The notes under the pieces are model-generated. The model made no database searches. It saw only the letters and a list, made by a program, of their open reading frames with translations, and was not told where the DNA came from. Positions 1 to 7,909 of a DNA stretch of 25,553 bases are shown here, one piece after another. This DNA comes from Flemingiibacterium sp045635785 (GTDB lineage: Bacteria > Bacillota > Clostridia > Oscillospirales > CAG-272): assembly GCA_045635785.1 (NCBI GenBank), contig JAZTWJ010000074.1, positions 1 to 25,553 on the forward strand, given 5' to 3'. How positions within the stretch are numbered: the first letter of the stretch is position 1; every line of letters starts with the position of its first letter. Made by a program: the position numbers and the translations under genes.

Positions 1-13
1 CAGAACGACATGG

Positions 14-1048
14 CTACGATCCGACTTGTTCGGCTGCATTTTTTTCGCATTCACGAAGAATGTCGGGGGCATTTTCGATGAGATTTTTAACGGTGTAGGT
101 GTTGCTGGGGTGGAAAGGAAGGGCTATCATCGGCTCAATACGGGAAAGATCCACCTTTACCACGCCATCATAATAAGCAAGCGATCCGGGATTCAGCTTG
201 CGGAAAGCATCCGCTCTGTTGTGAAGCTCAAAATAACGCTTCGTCTCGTCATCGGTGATCCAAATGGAGGAAAGACAGGTCGTTTCGGTGGTCATAACGT
301 CGATGCCGTTGCGGAATTCGATGGGCAGATTTGCGATGCCGTCGCCTACAAATTCCAATACCTTATTCTTGACAAAGCCGTTCCCAAACACCGCGCCGAT
401 AATGGCGAGTGCCACGTCCTGCGGACCAACGCCAATCTGCGGCTTGCCGGTCATATAGACGGCGATGACCTCGGGGCGTTTGATATCATAGGTGCGGCAG
501 AGAAGCTGTTTTACAAGCTCAGGACCGCCCTCGCCGATAGCCATGGTGCCTAAAGCGCCGTAGCGAGTATGGCTGACGGAGCCGAGAATCATGCGGCCGC
601 AGCCACTCATCATTTCACGCATATAGGAGTGAATGACGGCGATGTGTGCGGGAACATAAATACCGCCGTATTTTTCGGCAGCCGAAAGACCGAATACATG
701 GTCATCCTCGTTGATGGTACCGCCCACAGCACACAGGCTGTTGTGGCAGTTGGTCAGCACATAGGGAAGCGGAAACTTTTCAAGTCCGCTGGCACGGGCA
801 GTCTGGATGATACCCACATAGGTGATGTCATGGGATGCCATTGCATCGAATTTGATGCGCAGATCGCTGTCGCTTTCCGCGGTGTTGTGAGCGGAAAGGA
901 TTCCGTATGCCATGGTCTGACGTCTTGCGTCCTCTTTCGATGCATTCTCCTTGCCGAACGCTTTTAATTGGACAGCGGCGTTTTCATTGTCCTCAATCAG
1001 CGTATTGCCGTAGGCGAGATACGCGCCGTTTTGAATCAGTTCGATCAT
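14..1048 (-). CDS. Aconitase-family hydratase, N-terminal part ending at an early stop (probable decaying gene)
   Basis: This 344-residue frame reads as the front part of the aconitase/IPM-dehydratase-like hydratase family (YbhJ-like; substrate unknown). Typical segments are ITYVGIIQTARASG (75-88), TNCHNSLCAVGG (99-110), a GSxSHTRYGALGTMAIGEGG block (156-175) and MTTETTCLSS further on. An ATG with a GGAGG site (1053-1059) and a good promoter support the start. Two things are odd. The DSHT motif reads VSHT (Val158, codon GTC at 575-577), and the corresponding Asp is an active-site residue in aconitases. A TAG at 14-16 also ends the frame hundreds of residues before the usual family length. From memory, the three Fe-S cysteines (a GCAGG-like and a CGPC-like motif) lie beyond that point. 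If the stop is real, the product cannot bind the cluster. Confidence is high for family and frame, moderate for loss of function. Confidence 0.8.
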   Translation of the reverse strand: MIELIQNGAYLAYGNTLIEDNENAAVQLKAFGKENASKEDARRQTMAYGILSAHNTAESDSDLRIKFDAMASHDITYVGIIQTARASGLEKFPLPYVLTNCHNSLCAVGGTINEDDHVFGLSAAEKYGGIYVPAHIAVIHSYMREMMSGCGRMILGSVSHTRYGALGTMAIGEGGPELVKQLLCRTYDIKRPEVIAVYMTGKPQIGVGPQDVALAIIGAVFGNGFVKNKVLEFVGDGIANLPIEFRNGIDVMTTETTCLSSIWITDDETKRYFELHNRADAFRKLNPGSLAYYDGVVKVDLSRIEPMIALPFHPSNTYTVKNLIENAPDILRECEKNAAEQVGS

Positions 1049-1061
1049 TTTTTCCTCCGTA

Positions 1062-1078
1062 CCTTCGCTTCGCGAAGG
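1062..1078 (-). promoter_or_regulatory. Small hairpin abutting the hydratase ribosome binding site
   Basis: CCTTCGC (1062-1068) and GCGAAGG (1072-1078) form a perfect 7-bp stem with a 3-nt loop in the leader, two bases upstream of the GGAGG site (1053-1059). It could modulate ribosome access or simply structure the leader. No riboswitch family is recognised. Confidence 0.4.
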
Positions 1079-1125
1079 GTTCCTTCAAAATCATCGTAAT
1101 TGAGATGATAATTTACTATGCTAAT

Positions 1126-1154
1126 ATAATACCACGAAAATATGAATTTTTCAA
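1126..1154 (-). promoter_or_regulatory. Sigma-A-type promoter of the hydratase gene
   Basis: Read on the minus strand, TTGAAA (1149-1154) and TATTAT (1126-1131) are separated by exactly 17 bases. Transcription would start near 1119 and leave a leader of about 70 nt before the ATG at 1048. Close match to consensus in an otherwise empty divergent intergenic region. Confidence 0.7.
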
Positions 1155-1231
1155 TAGCTACCACATATTTTTTGCTTAAAAGAAGAAAAAAACGCGATTT
1201 ACACAAGAAATTTACAAAAGAGTATTTATAT

Positions 1232-1260
1232 TTGCTTCAAAATATGATAAAATATAAGAT
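1232..1260 (+). promoter_or_regulatory. Candidate promoter for the rbfA-nrnA-truB-pgeF operon
   Basis: TTGCTT (1232-1237), a 17-base spacer and TAAGAT (1255-1260) sit in an AT-rich stretch about 48 bases upstream of the rbfA start. Other TATAAT-like hexamers occur nearby, so the exact choice is uncertain. The divergent arrangement with the hydratase gene means a promoter must lie between 1155 and 1300. Confidence 0.45.
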
Positions 1261-1307
1261 ATTGAAAGTTTCAAGCAAATCATAGTTGCATCAAGGAGGC
1301 ATTCTAT

Positions 1308-1682
1308 ATGGCAAAATACAGACGCGGCAGAATCAACGAGGAGATGGTTAAGGAGCTTGCCTCAATTCTGCGCGAGATCAAGGACCCACGCGTGAGTGAT
1401 AACTTCATCAGCGTCACCGCGGCGGATGTCACCCCGGATCTCAAATTCGCAAAAATATATTATTCCGCGATGACCGGCGATAAGAAGGAGATCCGCAAGG
1501 GGCTTATCAGCGCATCCGGTTTTATTCGTAAACGTCTGGCAGAGACGCTCAATCTTCGTCAGACACCGGAGCTGACATTTGTGACGGATGATTCCATCGA
1601 ATACGGCGCGCACATCAATGAATTGTTGAATAAGATCGAATTTTCCGAGCTTCCCGAAGACGAGGCATCGGACGATGAGTGA
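1308..1682 (+). CDS. rbfA: Ribosome-binding factor A
   Basis: RbfA is a small KH-fold protein that binds the 30S subunit during late maturation of the 16S 5' region and helps cold adaptation. The 124-residue length is normal. Family features are the RRGRINEEM start, the EIKDPRV segment (about 23-29), the strand around VTPDLKFAKIYYS, the conserved ASGFIRKRLAETLNLRQTPEL block, and the DDSIEYGAHINELLNKI ending, followed by an acidic tail. An AAGGAGG site near 1293 supports the ATG. The last eight bases overlap nrnA, which indicates translational coupling. In many Firmicutes rbfA follows infB in the nusA-infB operon. Here it leads its own operon next to a divergent unrelated gene, so that larger operon is split. 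Confidence 0.95.
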   Translation: MAKYRRGRINEEMVKELASILREIKDPRVSDNFISVTAADVTPDLKFAKIYYSAMTGDKKEIRKGLISASGFIRKRLAETLNLRQTPELTFVTDDSIEYGAHINELLNKIEFSELPEDEASDDE

Positions 1683-2712
1683 GCTGTCTAACATCACATT
1701 CACCGAAGCGTGCGATATTCTCGCCGATGCGGGCTCCACGCTCATTCTCACTCACATGCGCGCCGATGCGGATACGCTGGGCAGCGCCTTTGCCCTGCGC
1801 ACGCTGCTGCGCGGACTTGGCAAGCAGTGTGAGGTGATCAACGCGGACGAAACCGTTCCGAGACGGCTGAAATTCATCTTCGGTGAGGACTCTCTGCGCC
1901 CCGAGCGACTTGAAAGCTTCAAGCCGGACACCGTCATTTCGGTGGACGTCTCCGCGCCGAAGCTGCTCGGCGATCTCGAGGCGGAATACGCGCCGAAATG
2001 CGCGTTGGCGCTTGACCATCATGCCCTCGGCACCCCCTTTGCGGCGAAGACCTATGTGGGGGAGCTTGGCGCCTGCGGCGAGCTTATTTTTGACATATTC
2101 AAGGAATTCAAAACAAGAGGCTGCGATCTTCTCACAAAAGAAGCGGCGGGCGCGCTGTATGCCGCCATCTGCTCGGATACGGGCAGCTTCAAATTCGAAA
2201 GTGTCACCTCGGATACCCATTATCGAATGGCAGAGCTTTTGATGACAGGCTTAAACCATGCGGAAATTGCCCGTCGTCTCTACGATTCGCGGCCGATTTC
2301 GCAGGTCATGGCAACAAAGGTCGCACTCAATAATTTGCATTTCTATAACGAAAACCGCGTGGCGGTCATTAACTTCCCTCAGCGATTGCTGATCGAAAAC
2401 AACATCAGCCGTGAGGATATTGACGATATTATTTCCCTGACTCGCTCCATTGAGGGCGTGGAGATCGGCATGACCGTCAAACAGAGCGAGGAGGACGCCA
2501 CCACCTTCAAGGTTTCCATGCGATCCAATCGAGTGGCGGATGTGGCAAAGCTGTGCGCCGTTTTCGGCGGCGGCGGTCACAAGCGCGCCGCAGGCTGTAC
2601 TGTGACGGCAAAGGATGAATTCGAAGCGGAAGCGATGCTTGTGGCAGAGATCGAGCGCGAGCTGGCGGCGCTGGATGCGGCGAAAGCCTTTGAAGGCGCA
2701 GGTGAGATTTAA
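1675..2712 (+). CDS. nrnA: DHH/DHHA1 phosphoesterase, oligoribonuclease and pAp phosphatase (NrnA type)
   Basis: NrnA-type enzymes degrade very short RNAs (nanoRNAs) to mononucleotides and hydrolyse 3'-phosphoadenosine 5'-phosphate. The 345-residue protein has the DHH-family metal motifs in order: His27 with DAD (31-33) in HMRADADTLGS, Asp90 in ISVDVS, DHH at 114-116, and Asp168 in ICSDTGSFKF. The C-terminal DHHA1 domain carries the substrate-binding GGGGHKRAAG loop (298-307). Length and motif order match the family, and no key residue is missing. The start overlaps rbfA by eight bases, and the stop overlaps the truB start by one base (TAATG). The rbfA-nrnA-truB order is conserved in Firmicutes. 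Confidence 0.94.
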   Translation: MSELSNITFTEACDILADAGSTLILTHMRADADTLGSAFALRTLLRGLGKQCEVINADETVPRRLKFIFGEDSLRPERLESFKPDTVISVDVSAPKLLGDLEAEYAPKCALALDHHALGTPFAAKTYVGELGACGELIFDIFKEFKTRGCDLLTKEAAGALYAAICSDTGSFKFESVTSDTHYRMAELLMTGLNHAEIARRLYDSRPISQVMATKVALNNLHFYNENRVAVINFPQRLLIENNISREDIDDIISLTRSIEGVEIGMTVKQSEEDATTFKVSMRSNRVADVAKLCAVFGGGGHKRAAGCTVTAKDEFEAEAMLVAEIERELAALDAAKAFEGAGEI

Positions 2713-3611
2713 TGGAACCGTTCGGCGTACTGCTGCTTCATAAGCAGGCGGGCATGACCTCCCACGACTGCGTGAATAAGGTGCGGCGGCTGTTTCAGAC
2801 AAAAAAAGTCGGTCATACAGGGACACTTGACCCGATGGCAACCGGTGTTCTTCCGATTTTAATCGGACGGGCGGCGAAGGCGGCGGAGTATGTAGTCAGC
2901 GAAAACAAGGTTTACCGCGCAGGACTGACGCTGGGCATCACCACCGATACGGAGGATACCTCCGGCACGGTTTTGACTCGCTCGGAAGATATTCCCACGG
3001 AGGAAACTGTGCGAGAGATCTGCGCTTCCTTTGAGGGGGACATCCTGCAGATCCCACCCATGTACAGCGCACTCAAGGTGGACGGAAAGAAGCTTGTCGA
3101 TCTGGCAAGACAGGGCGTGACGATTGAGAGGGAAGCTCGCCCCGTAACGATACACGCATTGAGCGTGAAGGCGACAGCCTCACCCAAAGAATACATATTG
3201 ACGGTGCATTGCTCCAAGGGGACCTATATTCGCACTCTTTGCGCGGACATTGGCGCAAAGCTGGGATGCGGCGGTGCGATGCATGCGCTGAATCGGCTTG
3301 CGACGGGCTCCTTCACCCTTTCCATGTGCACGACGCTGGAGGAATTGGAAAAGATGGAACCGGAGGCACGGTTTGCAATGCTTCGCCCCACAGAATCGCT
3401 ATTTGAGGATCTGCCCGCGGTGACGCTTCCTGCCTTTTTTGAAAGGCTTTCACGGGATGGCAACGAGATCTATCAAAAAAAGATCGGAACAGATTACGAA
3501 GAAGGCACAAGATTGCGCCTTCTTGGCAAGGACGGATTCTATGCGCTTGGCGAAGTGCGCGCCTATCCCGACGGAAGCGCGATCAAGGTGATCAAGCTGT
3601 TTGTGCTTTGA
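2712..3611 (+). CDS. truB: tRNA pseudouridine(55) synthase
   Basis: TruB converts U55 in the T-loop of tRNAs to pseudouridine. The 299-residue protein opens with GVLLLHKQAGMTSHDCVNKV, followed by KKVGHTGTLDPMATGVLPI with the catalytic Asp40. Further family blocks are QIPPMYSALKVDGKKL (about 112-127) and the motif around HCSKGTYIRTLCADIG. The C-terminal part is a small extension consistent with a PUA-like region. The start is set by overlap with the nrnA stop. In many related genomes truB is followed by ribF, whereas here the next gene is pgeF, eight bases downstream. Confidence 0.95.
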   Translation: MEPFGVLLLHKQAGMTSHDCVNKVRRLFQTKKVGHTGTLDPMATGVLPILIGRAAKAAEYVVSENKVYRAGLTLGITTDTEDTSGTVLTRSEDIPTEETVREICASFEGDILQIPPMYSALKVDGKKLVDLARQGVTIEREARPVTIHALSVKATASPKEYILTVHCSKGTYIRTLCADIGAKLGCGGAMHALNRLATGSFTLSMCTTLEELEKMEPEARFAMLRPTESLFEDLPAVTLPAFFERLSRDGNEIYQKKIGTDYEEGTRLRLLGKDGFYALGEVRAYPDGSAIKVIKLFVL

Positions 3612-3619
3612 GGTGACGC

Positions 3620-4417
3620 ATGTTTGAACTTGTAACATCCAAAAACGGCGTGCAGTTTTTGCGCTCCGATTTTATAAGCTGTCGGCACGGATTTTCCACG
3701 CGCATCGGCGGCGTGAGCAATCAAGCCCATACCGCATCGCTCAACCTTGCCTTTGGCAGAGGGGATGCGGACGAAACCGTGATCGAAAACCTCCGTCTGT
3801 TTTCGGAGGCGATGGGCATCGAAGCGGAGAGTGTGGTCAGACACACGCAGATCCATTCTGCGATCGTAAGCATCGCGGATGCCTCCATGCGAGGCAAGGG
3901 CTATTTCGCGCACACCGATGCGGAAGGCGACGGATTTGTCACTAAGGATGTGGATACGGCGTTGGCGGTTTGCACCGCAGACTGCGTGCCGATATTGATG
4001 GAAGATGCAGATTCAGGCGTCATCGGCGCGGTGCATGCGGGCTGGCGCGGTGCCGCCGCAGGCATTGCCGCTGAATGCGTTCGAAAAATGTGCGCCCTCG
4101 GTGCGCATACGAAGAATATCCGTGTTGCCATTGGTCCCGCCATCCACCCTTGCTGCTATGAGGTGGGCGAGGATTTTTATGACGCAGTGTGCGGCATGCT
4201 GGGAAAGGATACGGCGCGGCTGTATGTGAGAGCGCAGGGCGATCGGCTTCATGCAGATATTGTTGGCATCAACCTCCATTTTTTGCTGGAATCCGGCATT
4301 GCGGATGCACACATTGACAGGTCGGATTTTTGTACCTGTTGCCATCCGGAGCTGTTCTATTCCCATCGCTTTTCTAAGGGAAAACGCGGAACGATGCTTT
4401 CCGTAATCTCATTGTGA
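3620..4417 (+). CDS. pgeF: Peptidoglycan editing factor / purine nucleoside phosphorylase-like multicopper-oxidase-fold protein (YfiH/YlmD family)
   Basis: This family (older names: laccase domain protein, polyphenol oxidase) has been linked to removing wrongly built peptidoglycan precursors in Escherichia coli and to purine nucleoside phosphorylase activity in other members. The 265-residue protein keeps the metal-site residues His79 (RHTQIHS), Cys122 (CTADCVPI) and His139 (VHAGWRGAAAGI). It ends with the usual CCHPELFYSHRFSKGKRGTM block near 240-259. No signal peptide is present, so it should be cytosolic. It lies eight bases after truB with GAGGTGA as ribosome binding site and is the last gene of the run. 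No convincing hairpin terminator follows it. Confidence 0.9.
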   Translation: MFELVTSKNGVQFLRSDFISCRHGFSTRIGGVSNQAHTASLNLAFGRGDADETVIENLRLFSEAMGIEAESVVRHTQIHSAIVSIADASMRGKGYFAHTDAEGDGFVTKDVDTALAVCTADCVPILMEDADSGVIGAVHAGWRGAAAGIAAECVRKMCALGAHTKNIRVAIGPAIHPCCYEVGEDFYDAVCGMLGKDTARLYVRAQGDRLHADIVGINLHFLLESGIADAHIDRSDFCTCCHPELFYSHRFSKGKRGTMLSVISL

Positions 4418-4564
4418 AAGGTTGCAAAAACGGATATTGTGAGAGATTTCAGGACGTTTTGTGACGGCGGCGTGATGGTTTTTTGAGCAATCCATCGGCG
4501 GCGAAAATTTTCTTTAATCTTTTTATAATACCCTGTTTTTGTTCAAGCTTTATTCAAATATTTA

Positions 4565-4573
4565 TGTTATACT
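4565..4573 (+). promoter_or_regulatory. Extended -10 promoter for the Gld-type ABC operon
   Basis: TGTTATACT fits an extended -10 element (TG, one base, TATACT at 4568-4573). No good -35 hexamer is found at normal spacing, which extended -10 promoters tolerate. Transcription would start near 4580 and leave a leader of about 85 nt before the ATG at 4665. Confidence 0.5.
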
Positions 4574-4577
4574 CTTG

Positions 4578-4597
4578 ACATGCATAATCTTGCATGT
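4578..4597. promoter_or_regulatory. Perfect 7-bp inverted repeat at the predicted transcription start, possible operator
   Basis: ACATGCA (4578-4584) and TGCATGT (4591-4597) are perfect inverted arms around a 6-base centre, starting five bases after the -10 box. A dimeric repressor bound here would block initiation. A short RNA hairpin at the 5' end of the message is the alternative. Confidence 0.4.
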
Positions 4598-4664
4598 TCT
4601 GACGAGTTTCGTCGGTTCATCTGTCAAACTATACTATATCACCAAGAATTTGGGGGAAAATCTT

Positions 4665-5705
4665 ATGGTACAAATCCGCAACCTTGTCAAACGGTTCGGC
4701 AGCAAATATGCCGTGGATGATATCAGCTTCACCATCAATGAGGGTGAGATCATCGGCTTCCTCGGCCCAAACGGTGCAGGAAAGTCCACGACCATGAATA
4801 TCGTAACCGGTTACATGTCGTCAACCTCCGGAACCGCTCTCATCGGCGGCATTGACATTCTCGAAAATCCTGTTGAGGCGAAAAAGCTCATCGGCTATCT
4901 GCCCGAGCAGCCACCGCTTTATATGGATATGACCGTGCGCGAATACTTGAACTTTGTGTACGATTTGAAGGGCTGCACGCTCAATCGCAGAAAGCATCTT
5001 GCGGAAATCTGCGAGGTTGTCAAAATTGCGGACGATTACAACAGAAACCGTCTGATCAAGAACCTCTCCAAGGGTTACAAGCAGCGTGTGGGCATCGCGC
5101 AAGCGCTGGTCGGAAATCCGCGCGTCATTATCCTTGACGAGCCTACGGTCGGTCTGGACCCGAAGGAAATCATCGAAATCCGTTCGCTGATGCGCACGCT
5201 GGGCGAAACACATACGGTCATTCTTTCGACTCATATTCTGCCCGAGGTACAGGCGGTATGCGACCGCATTCTTATCATAAATTCGGGTAAGCTGGTGGCG
5301 GACGAAAAGACGGAAAACCTCACCAACATGATTGAGGGCAATCGCCGCATCAATGCACGCATTTGCGGCCCGCAGCGTGACATTTTGCGCGCACTTCGCG
5401 GCATTGGCGAAATCACCCATGCGGAGGTTGTGGGCGAACGTGAAGGCGACAGCTTTCTCTATATGCTGGAAAGTACGGCGGGCGTGGATATCCGAAAGCC
5501 GCTGTTCCACCTGCTGGCGGAAAACAACTGGCCGCTTATCGGATTAGAGCAGATAGGCTCCAATCTGGAGGATATCTTTATCTCGCTGATTGATAGAAAA
5601 CAGAAGGTTACCAAGCGTTCCCGCGATATTCCGCAGTTTGACATCAAACTGCCTGAGTCGGAGGTTTCCGCAAATACCGATTCCAACAAGGAGGACAATC
5701 ACTGA
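4665..5705 (+). CDS. ABC transporter ATP-binding protein (GldA-like)
   Basis: This is the ATPase of an ABC-2-type exporter that couples ATP hydrolysis to the permease encoded next. Motifs in order are Walker A GPNGAGKST (34-42), Q-loop Gln82 in YLPEQPPLY, signature LSKGYKQRV (135-143), Walker B VIILDEP (154-160), D-loop GLDP (163-166) and H-switch His190. About 150 residues follow the ATPase domain, a C-terminal extension typical of the GldA/CcmA/drug-export group. A longer frame reaches back to 4539, but it would run through the promoter. The ATG at 4665 sits after a GGGGGAAAA ribosome site and just before the usual VQIRNLVKRFG start, giving 346 residues. The stop overlaps the permease start by one base. 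The substrate is unknown. Confidence 0.9.
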   Translation: MVQIRNLVKRFGSKYAVDDISFTINEGEIIGFLGPNGAGKSTTMNIVTGYMSSTSGTALIGGIDILENPVEAKKLIGYLPEQPPLYMDMTVREYLNFVYDLKGCTLNRRKHLAEICEVVKIADDYNRNRLIKNLSKGYKQRVGIAQALVGNPRVIILDEPTVGLDPKEIIEIRSLMRTLGETHTVILSTHILPEVQAVCDRILIINSGKLVADEKTENLTNMIEGNRRINARICGPQRDILRALRGIGEITHAEVVGEREGDSFLYMLESTAGVDIRKPLFHLLAENNWPLIGLEQIGSNLEDIFISLIDRKQKVTKRSRDIPQFDIKLPESEVSANTDSNKEDNH

Positions 5706-6415
5706 TGCTTGCTATTTACAAACGCGAGATGCTGTCCTATTTTACATCTCCCATTGGCTATGTGTTCATTGCGGTTTTCCTCGCCATGAACGCATTCCTG
5801 TTTTCGCTGTATACGCTGATGTCGGGAAAAGACAGCAGCATAAGCTCCTATTTCACCATCATCATGTTTATTTTTATTGTTATGGTCCCGATGCTGACCA
5901 TGAAGATGTTCAGCGAGGAGCGCAAAATGCGTACCGAGCAGCTTCTGCTCACATCCCCCATTAGCCTGATGGGCATGGTATTCGGCAAATTCTTTGCCGC
6001 CTTCACCATGTTCGGCGGGACCTTTATTGTCGGCAACCTCATCAACTTTGCAACCCTATACAAATACGGCGAGCCCAATACCGCGATTCTTATCTCCAAC
6101 TCCGTGGGCATTCTTTTGATCGGTGCGGCATTTATCGCCATTGGTTTGTTTGTATCCGCGCTGACCGAAAATCAGATTGTGGCAGCCATCGGTACCATGG
6201 GCATTCTCGTGTTCATGCTGCTCATCGGTTTCCTCAACAGCTATATTGATATATATGCCATCCGCGTAGTGCTCAGCTGGATTTCCATTTTCAACCGTTT
6301 TGGTAACTTTGGCTATGGCATCCTCGATCTGGCATCGCTGCTTTATTATTTCTCGATTTGCTTTGTATTCATGTTCCTTACCGTGCGCATTTACGAAAAG
6401 CGCCGCTGGTCGTGA
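5705..6415 (+). CDS. ABC-2 type permease (GldF-like)
   Basis: This 236-residue integral membrane protein has about six hydrophobic segments. The first is near residues 15-35 (after FTSPIGYVF) and the last near the C-terminus, before YEKRRWS. The EERKMRTEQLLLTSPIS stretch is the characteristic cytosolic coupling region of the GldF/ABC-2 permease family. It should form the membrane channel with the upstream ATPase. Translation starts inside the ATPase stop codon (TGATG) after an AAGGAGG site. The protein has the usual GldF length and no visible defect. Despite the name, GldF homologues occur widely in bacteria that do not glide. Confidence 0.88.
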   Translation: MLAIYKREMLSYFTSPIGYVFIAVFLAMNAFLFSLYTLMSGKDSSISSYFTIIMFIFIVMVPMLTMKMFSEERKMRTEQLLLTSPISLMGMVFGKFFAAFTMFGGTFIVGNLINFATLYKYGEPNTAILISNSVGILLIGAAFIAIGLFVSALTENQIVAAIGTMGILVFMLLIGFLNSYIDIYAIRVVLSWISIFNRFGNFGYGILDLASLLYYFSICFVFMFLTVRIYEKRRWS

Positions 6416-6442
6416 TTGTGAGAGAAACGGAGGACACAAATT

Positions 6443-7909
6443 ATGCAGGTAATTAAATTCAATCCCGCGAACAGCCGCAAATTCAAATATGGCGCAATGG
6501 CGATTGTTCTGACCGCCGTGGTCATCGCGGCAGTGGTTATTGTCAACGTCATTTTCTCGGCTCTGGCATACAACAAAAATTGGTACATCGACTTAACTAG
6601 GGACAAGCTGTATGGGCTGTCCGATGCAGGCCGCGATATACTGGATGAAATTGATCACGAAATCGTCGTTCATTTCTGCGCGCCCTTTGATCAGCTGGAA
6701 GCGGACTATTATCAGAAGATGCCCTTCGAGCTGGTAAAGGAGATGGCAGCATCCTATGACAACATCACCTACGATTACATTGACATCATCAGCAATCCGA
6801 CGGCGGTGAATAAGTACAAGGCAACAACCGCCACCGGCATCAAGACAAGCGATATCATTGTGGAAAGCGGCACCGAATTCCGTGTGTTCAAGCTGGAAGC
6901 CATGTTCAATTTCAACGAACAAAATGTGGTTTGGGCTTTCAACGGCGAAAAGAAGCTGATTACTGCCATGACGCAGATTACGCAGGCGGAAACGCCGATT
7001 GCGTACTTTACGCATACCCACGGCGAGCAACTTACCACTGAAATGATCGATCTGTTCTATGAAGCAGGCTATGCGGTGGAGCCCATCGACCTTGCAACAC
7101 AGGACATGGCAGAGGAGGGACGTCTTCTTGTCATCTCCAATCCAATCTATGACTTTGAAGGTATTTCCGAGGACACCAAGGGCAGAAAGTCTGAAATTGA
7201 AAAAATTGACGACTTCCTTGACGGTTGGGGCAGCGTGATGGTATTCAGCGATCCCGATACGGGAGATCTCCCCGAACTGTATGAGTTTTTGGCTGAATGG
7301 GGCATCTCCTTTGAAAAGGCAGTCATCAAGGATCCCTCCGCTTCCATTGACGCCGAGCATTATTCGCTGGTGGGCAATTACGCCATCGAGGAATCTTTGG
7401 GTGCATCTTTAGTAAAGCCGATTGTATCCACCGGCACACCGCCGAAAACCATCGTTCGCTATGCGCGTCCCGTCAACTTGCTTTGGGATGCGAAGGAATA
7501 TCGCACCACCTCCACCGCTCTCTACACCTCCGATAATGCGGAAAAGTATGTGGACGGTAAGAAGGTGGAGAATGGCAGGTATTCGCTGGTTACACTTTCC
7601 CGCGAAACCCGTTATATCGATAACACACCGCATTTTTCCTATGTCTTTGCCATTGGCTCCAAGTATTTCACCTCCGGGGATTATCTCGGCAGAAATACCT
7701 ACGGCAACAGCGACATCATCTACAGCATGATGCTCACCATGGGTAAAACGCAGGTGCCGATCAACCTTGATCTCAAGATGTTTGAGGAGGAAGCTCTCGA
7801 TATTACGACGCAAGAGGCGGCAAACTGGACCATCTTCTTAACCGCGTTCATTCCCGCAATCTTCCTTCTTTGCGGCATTGTCATTTGGATCAGGAGAAAG
7901 CACGCATGA
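6443..7909 (+). CDS. GldG-family ABC transporter auxiliary protein
   Basis: This 488-residue protein is anchored at both ends, by an N-terminal membrane segment at about 17-42 and a C-terminal one at about 464-482 followed by RRKHA. The region between should face outward. Its start (KNWYIDLTRDKLYGLSDAGRDIL) and the HTHGEQL and VISNP segments are typical of the GldG/IFT52-like fold. It probably works as an extracytoplasmic partner of the ATPase/permease pair. A GGAGG site lies just upstream, and the stop overlaps the following start by four bases (ATGA). Such proteins are annotated from gliding-motility work in Bacteroidota. In Firmicutes the transported substrate is not known to me. Confidence 0.82.
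   Translation: MQVIKFNPANSRKFKYGAMAIVLTAVVIAAVVIVNVIFSALAYNKNWYIDLTRDKLYGLSDAGRDILDEIDHEIVVHFCAPFDQLEADYYQKMPFELVKEMAASYDNITYDYIDIISNPTAVNKYKATTATGIKTSDIIVESGTEFRVFKLEAMFNFNEQNVVWAFNGEKKLITAMTQITQAETPIAYFTHTHGEQLTTEMIDLFYEAGYAVEPIDLATQDMAEEGRLLVISNPIYDFEGISEDTKGRKSEIEKIDDFLDGWGSVMVFSDPDTGDLPELYEFLAEWGISFEKAVIKDPSASIDAEHYSLVGNYAIEESLGASLVKPIVSTGTPPKTIVRYARPVNLLWDAKEYRTTSTALYTSDNAEKYVDGKKVENGRYSLVTLSRETRYIDNTPHFSYVFAIGSKYFTSGDYLGRNTYGNSDIIYSMMLTMGKTQVPINLDLKMFEEEALDITTQEAANWTIFLTAFIPAIFLLCGIVIWIRRKHA

Noticed and set aside
4473..4496. GATGG/CCATC pairing after pgeF as a terminator
   Set aside because: Only five or six pairs around a loop of more than ten bases and no T run after it.
4539..4664. 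N-terminal extension of the Gld-type ATPase reaching back to an ATG at 4539
   Set aside because: The extra 42 codons contain the promoter and palindrome and add a membrane-like stretch foreign to ABC ATPases. ATG 4665 has a ribosome site and the family start.
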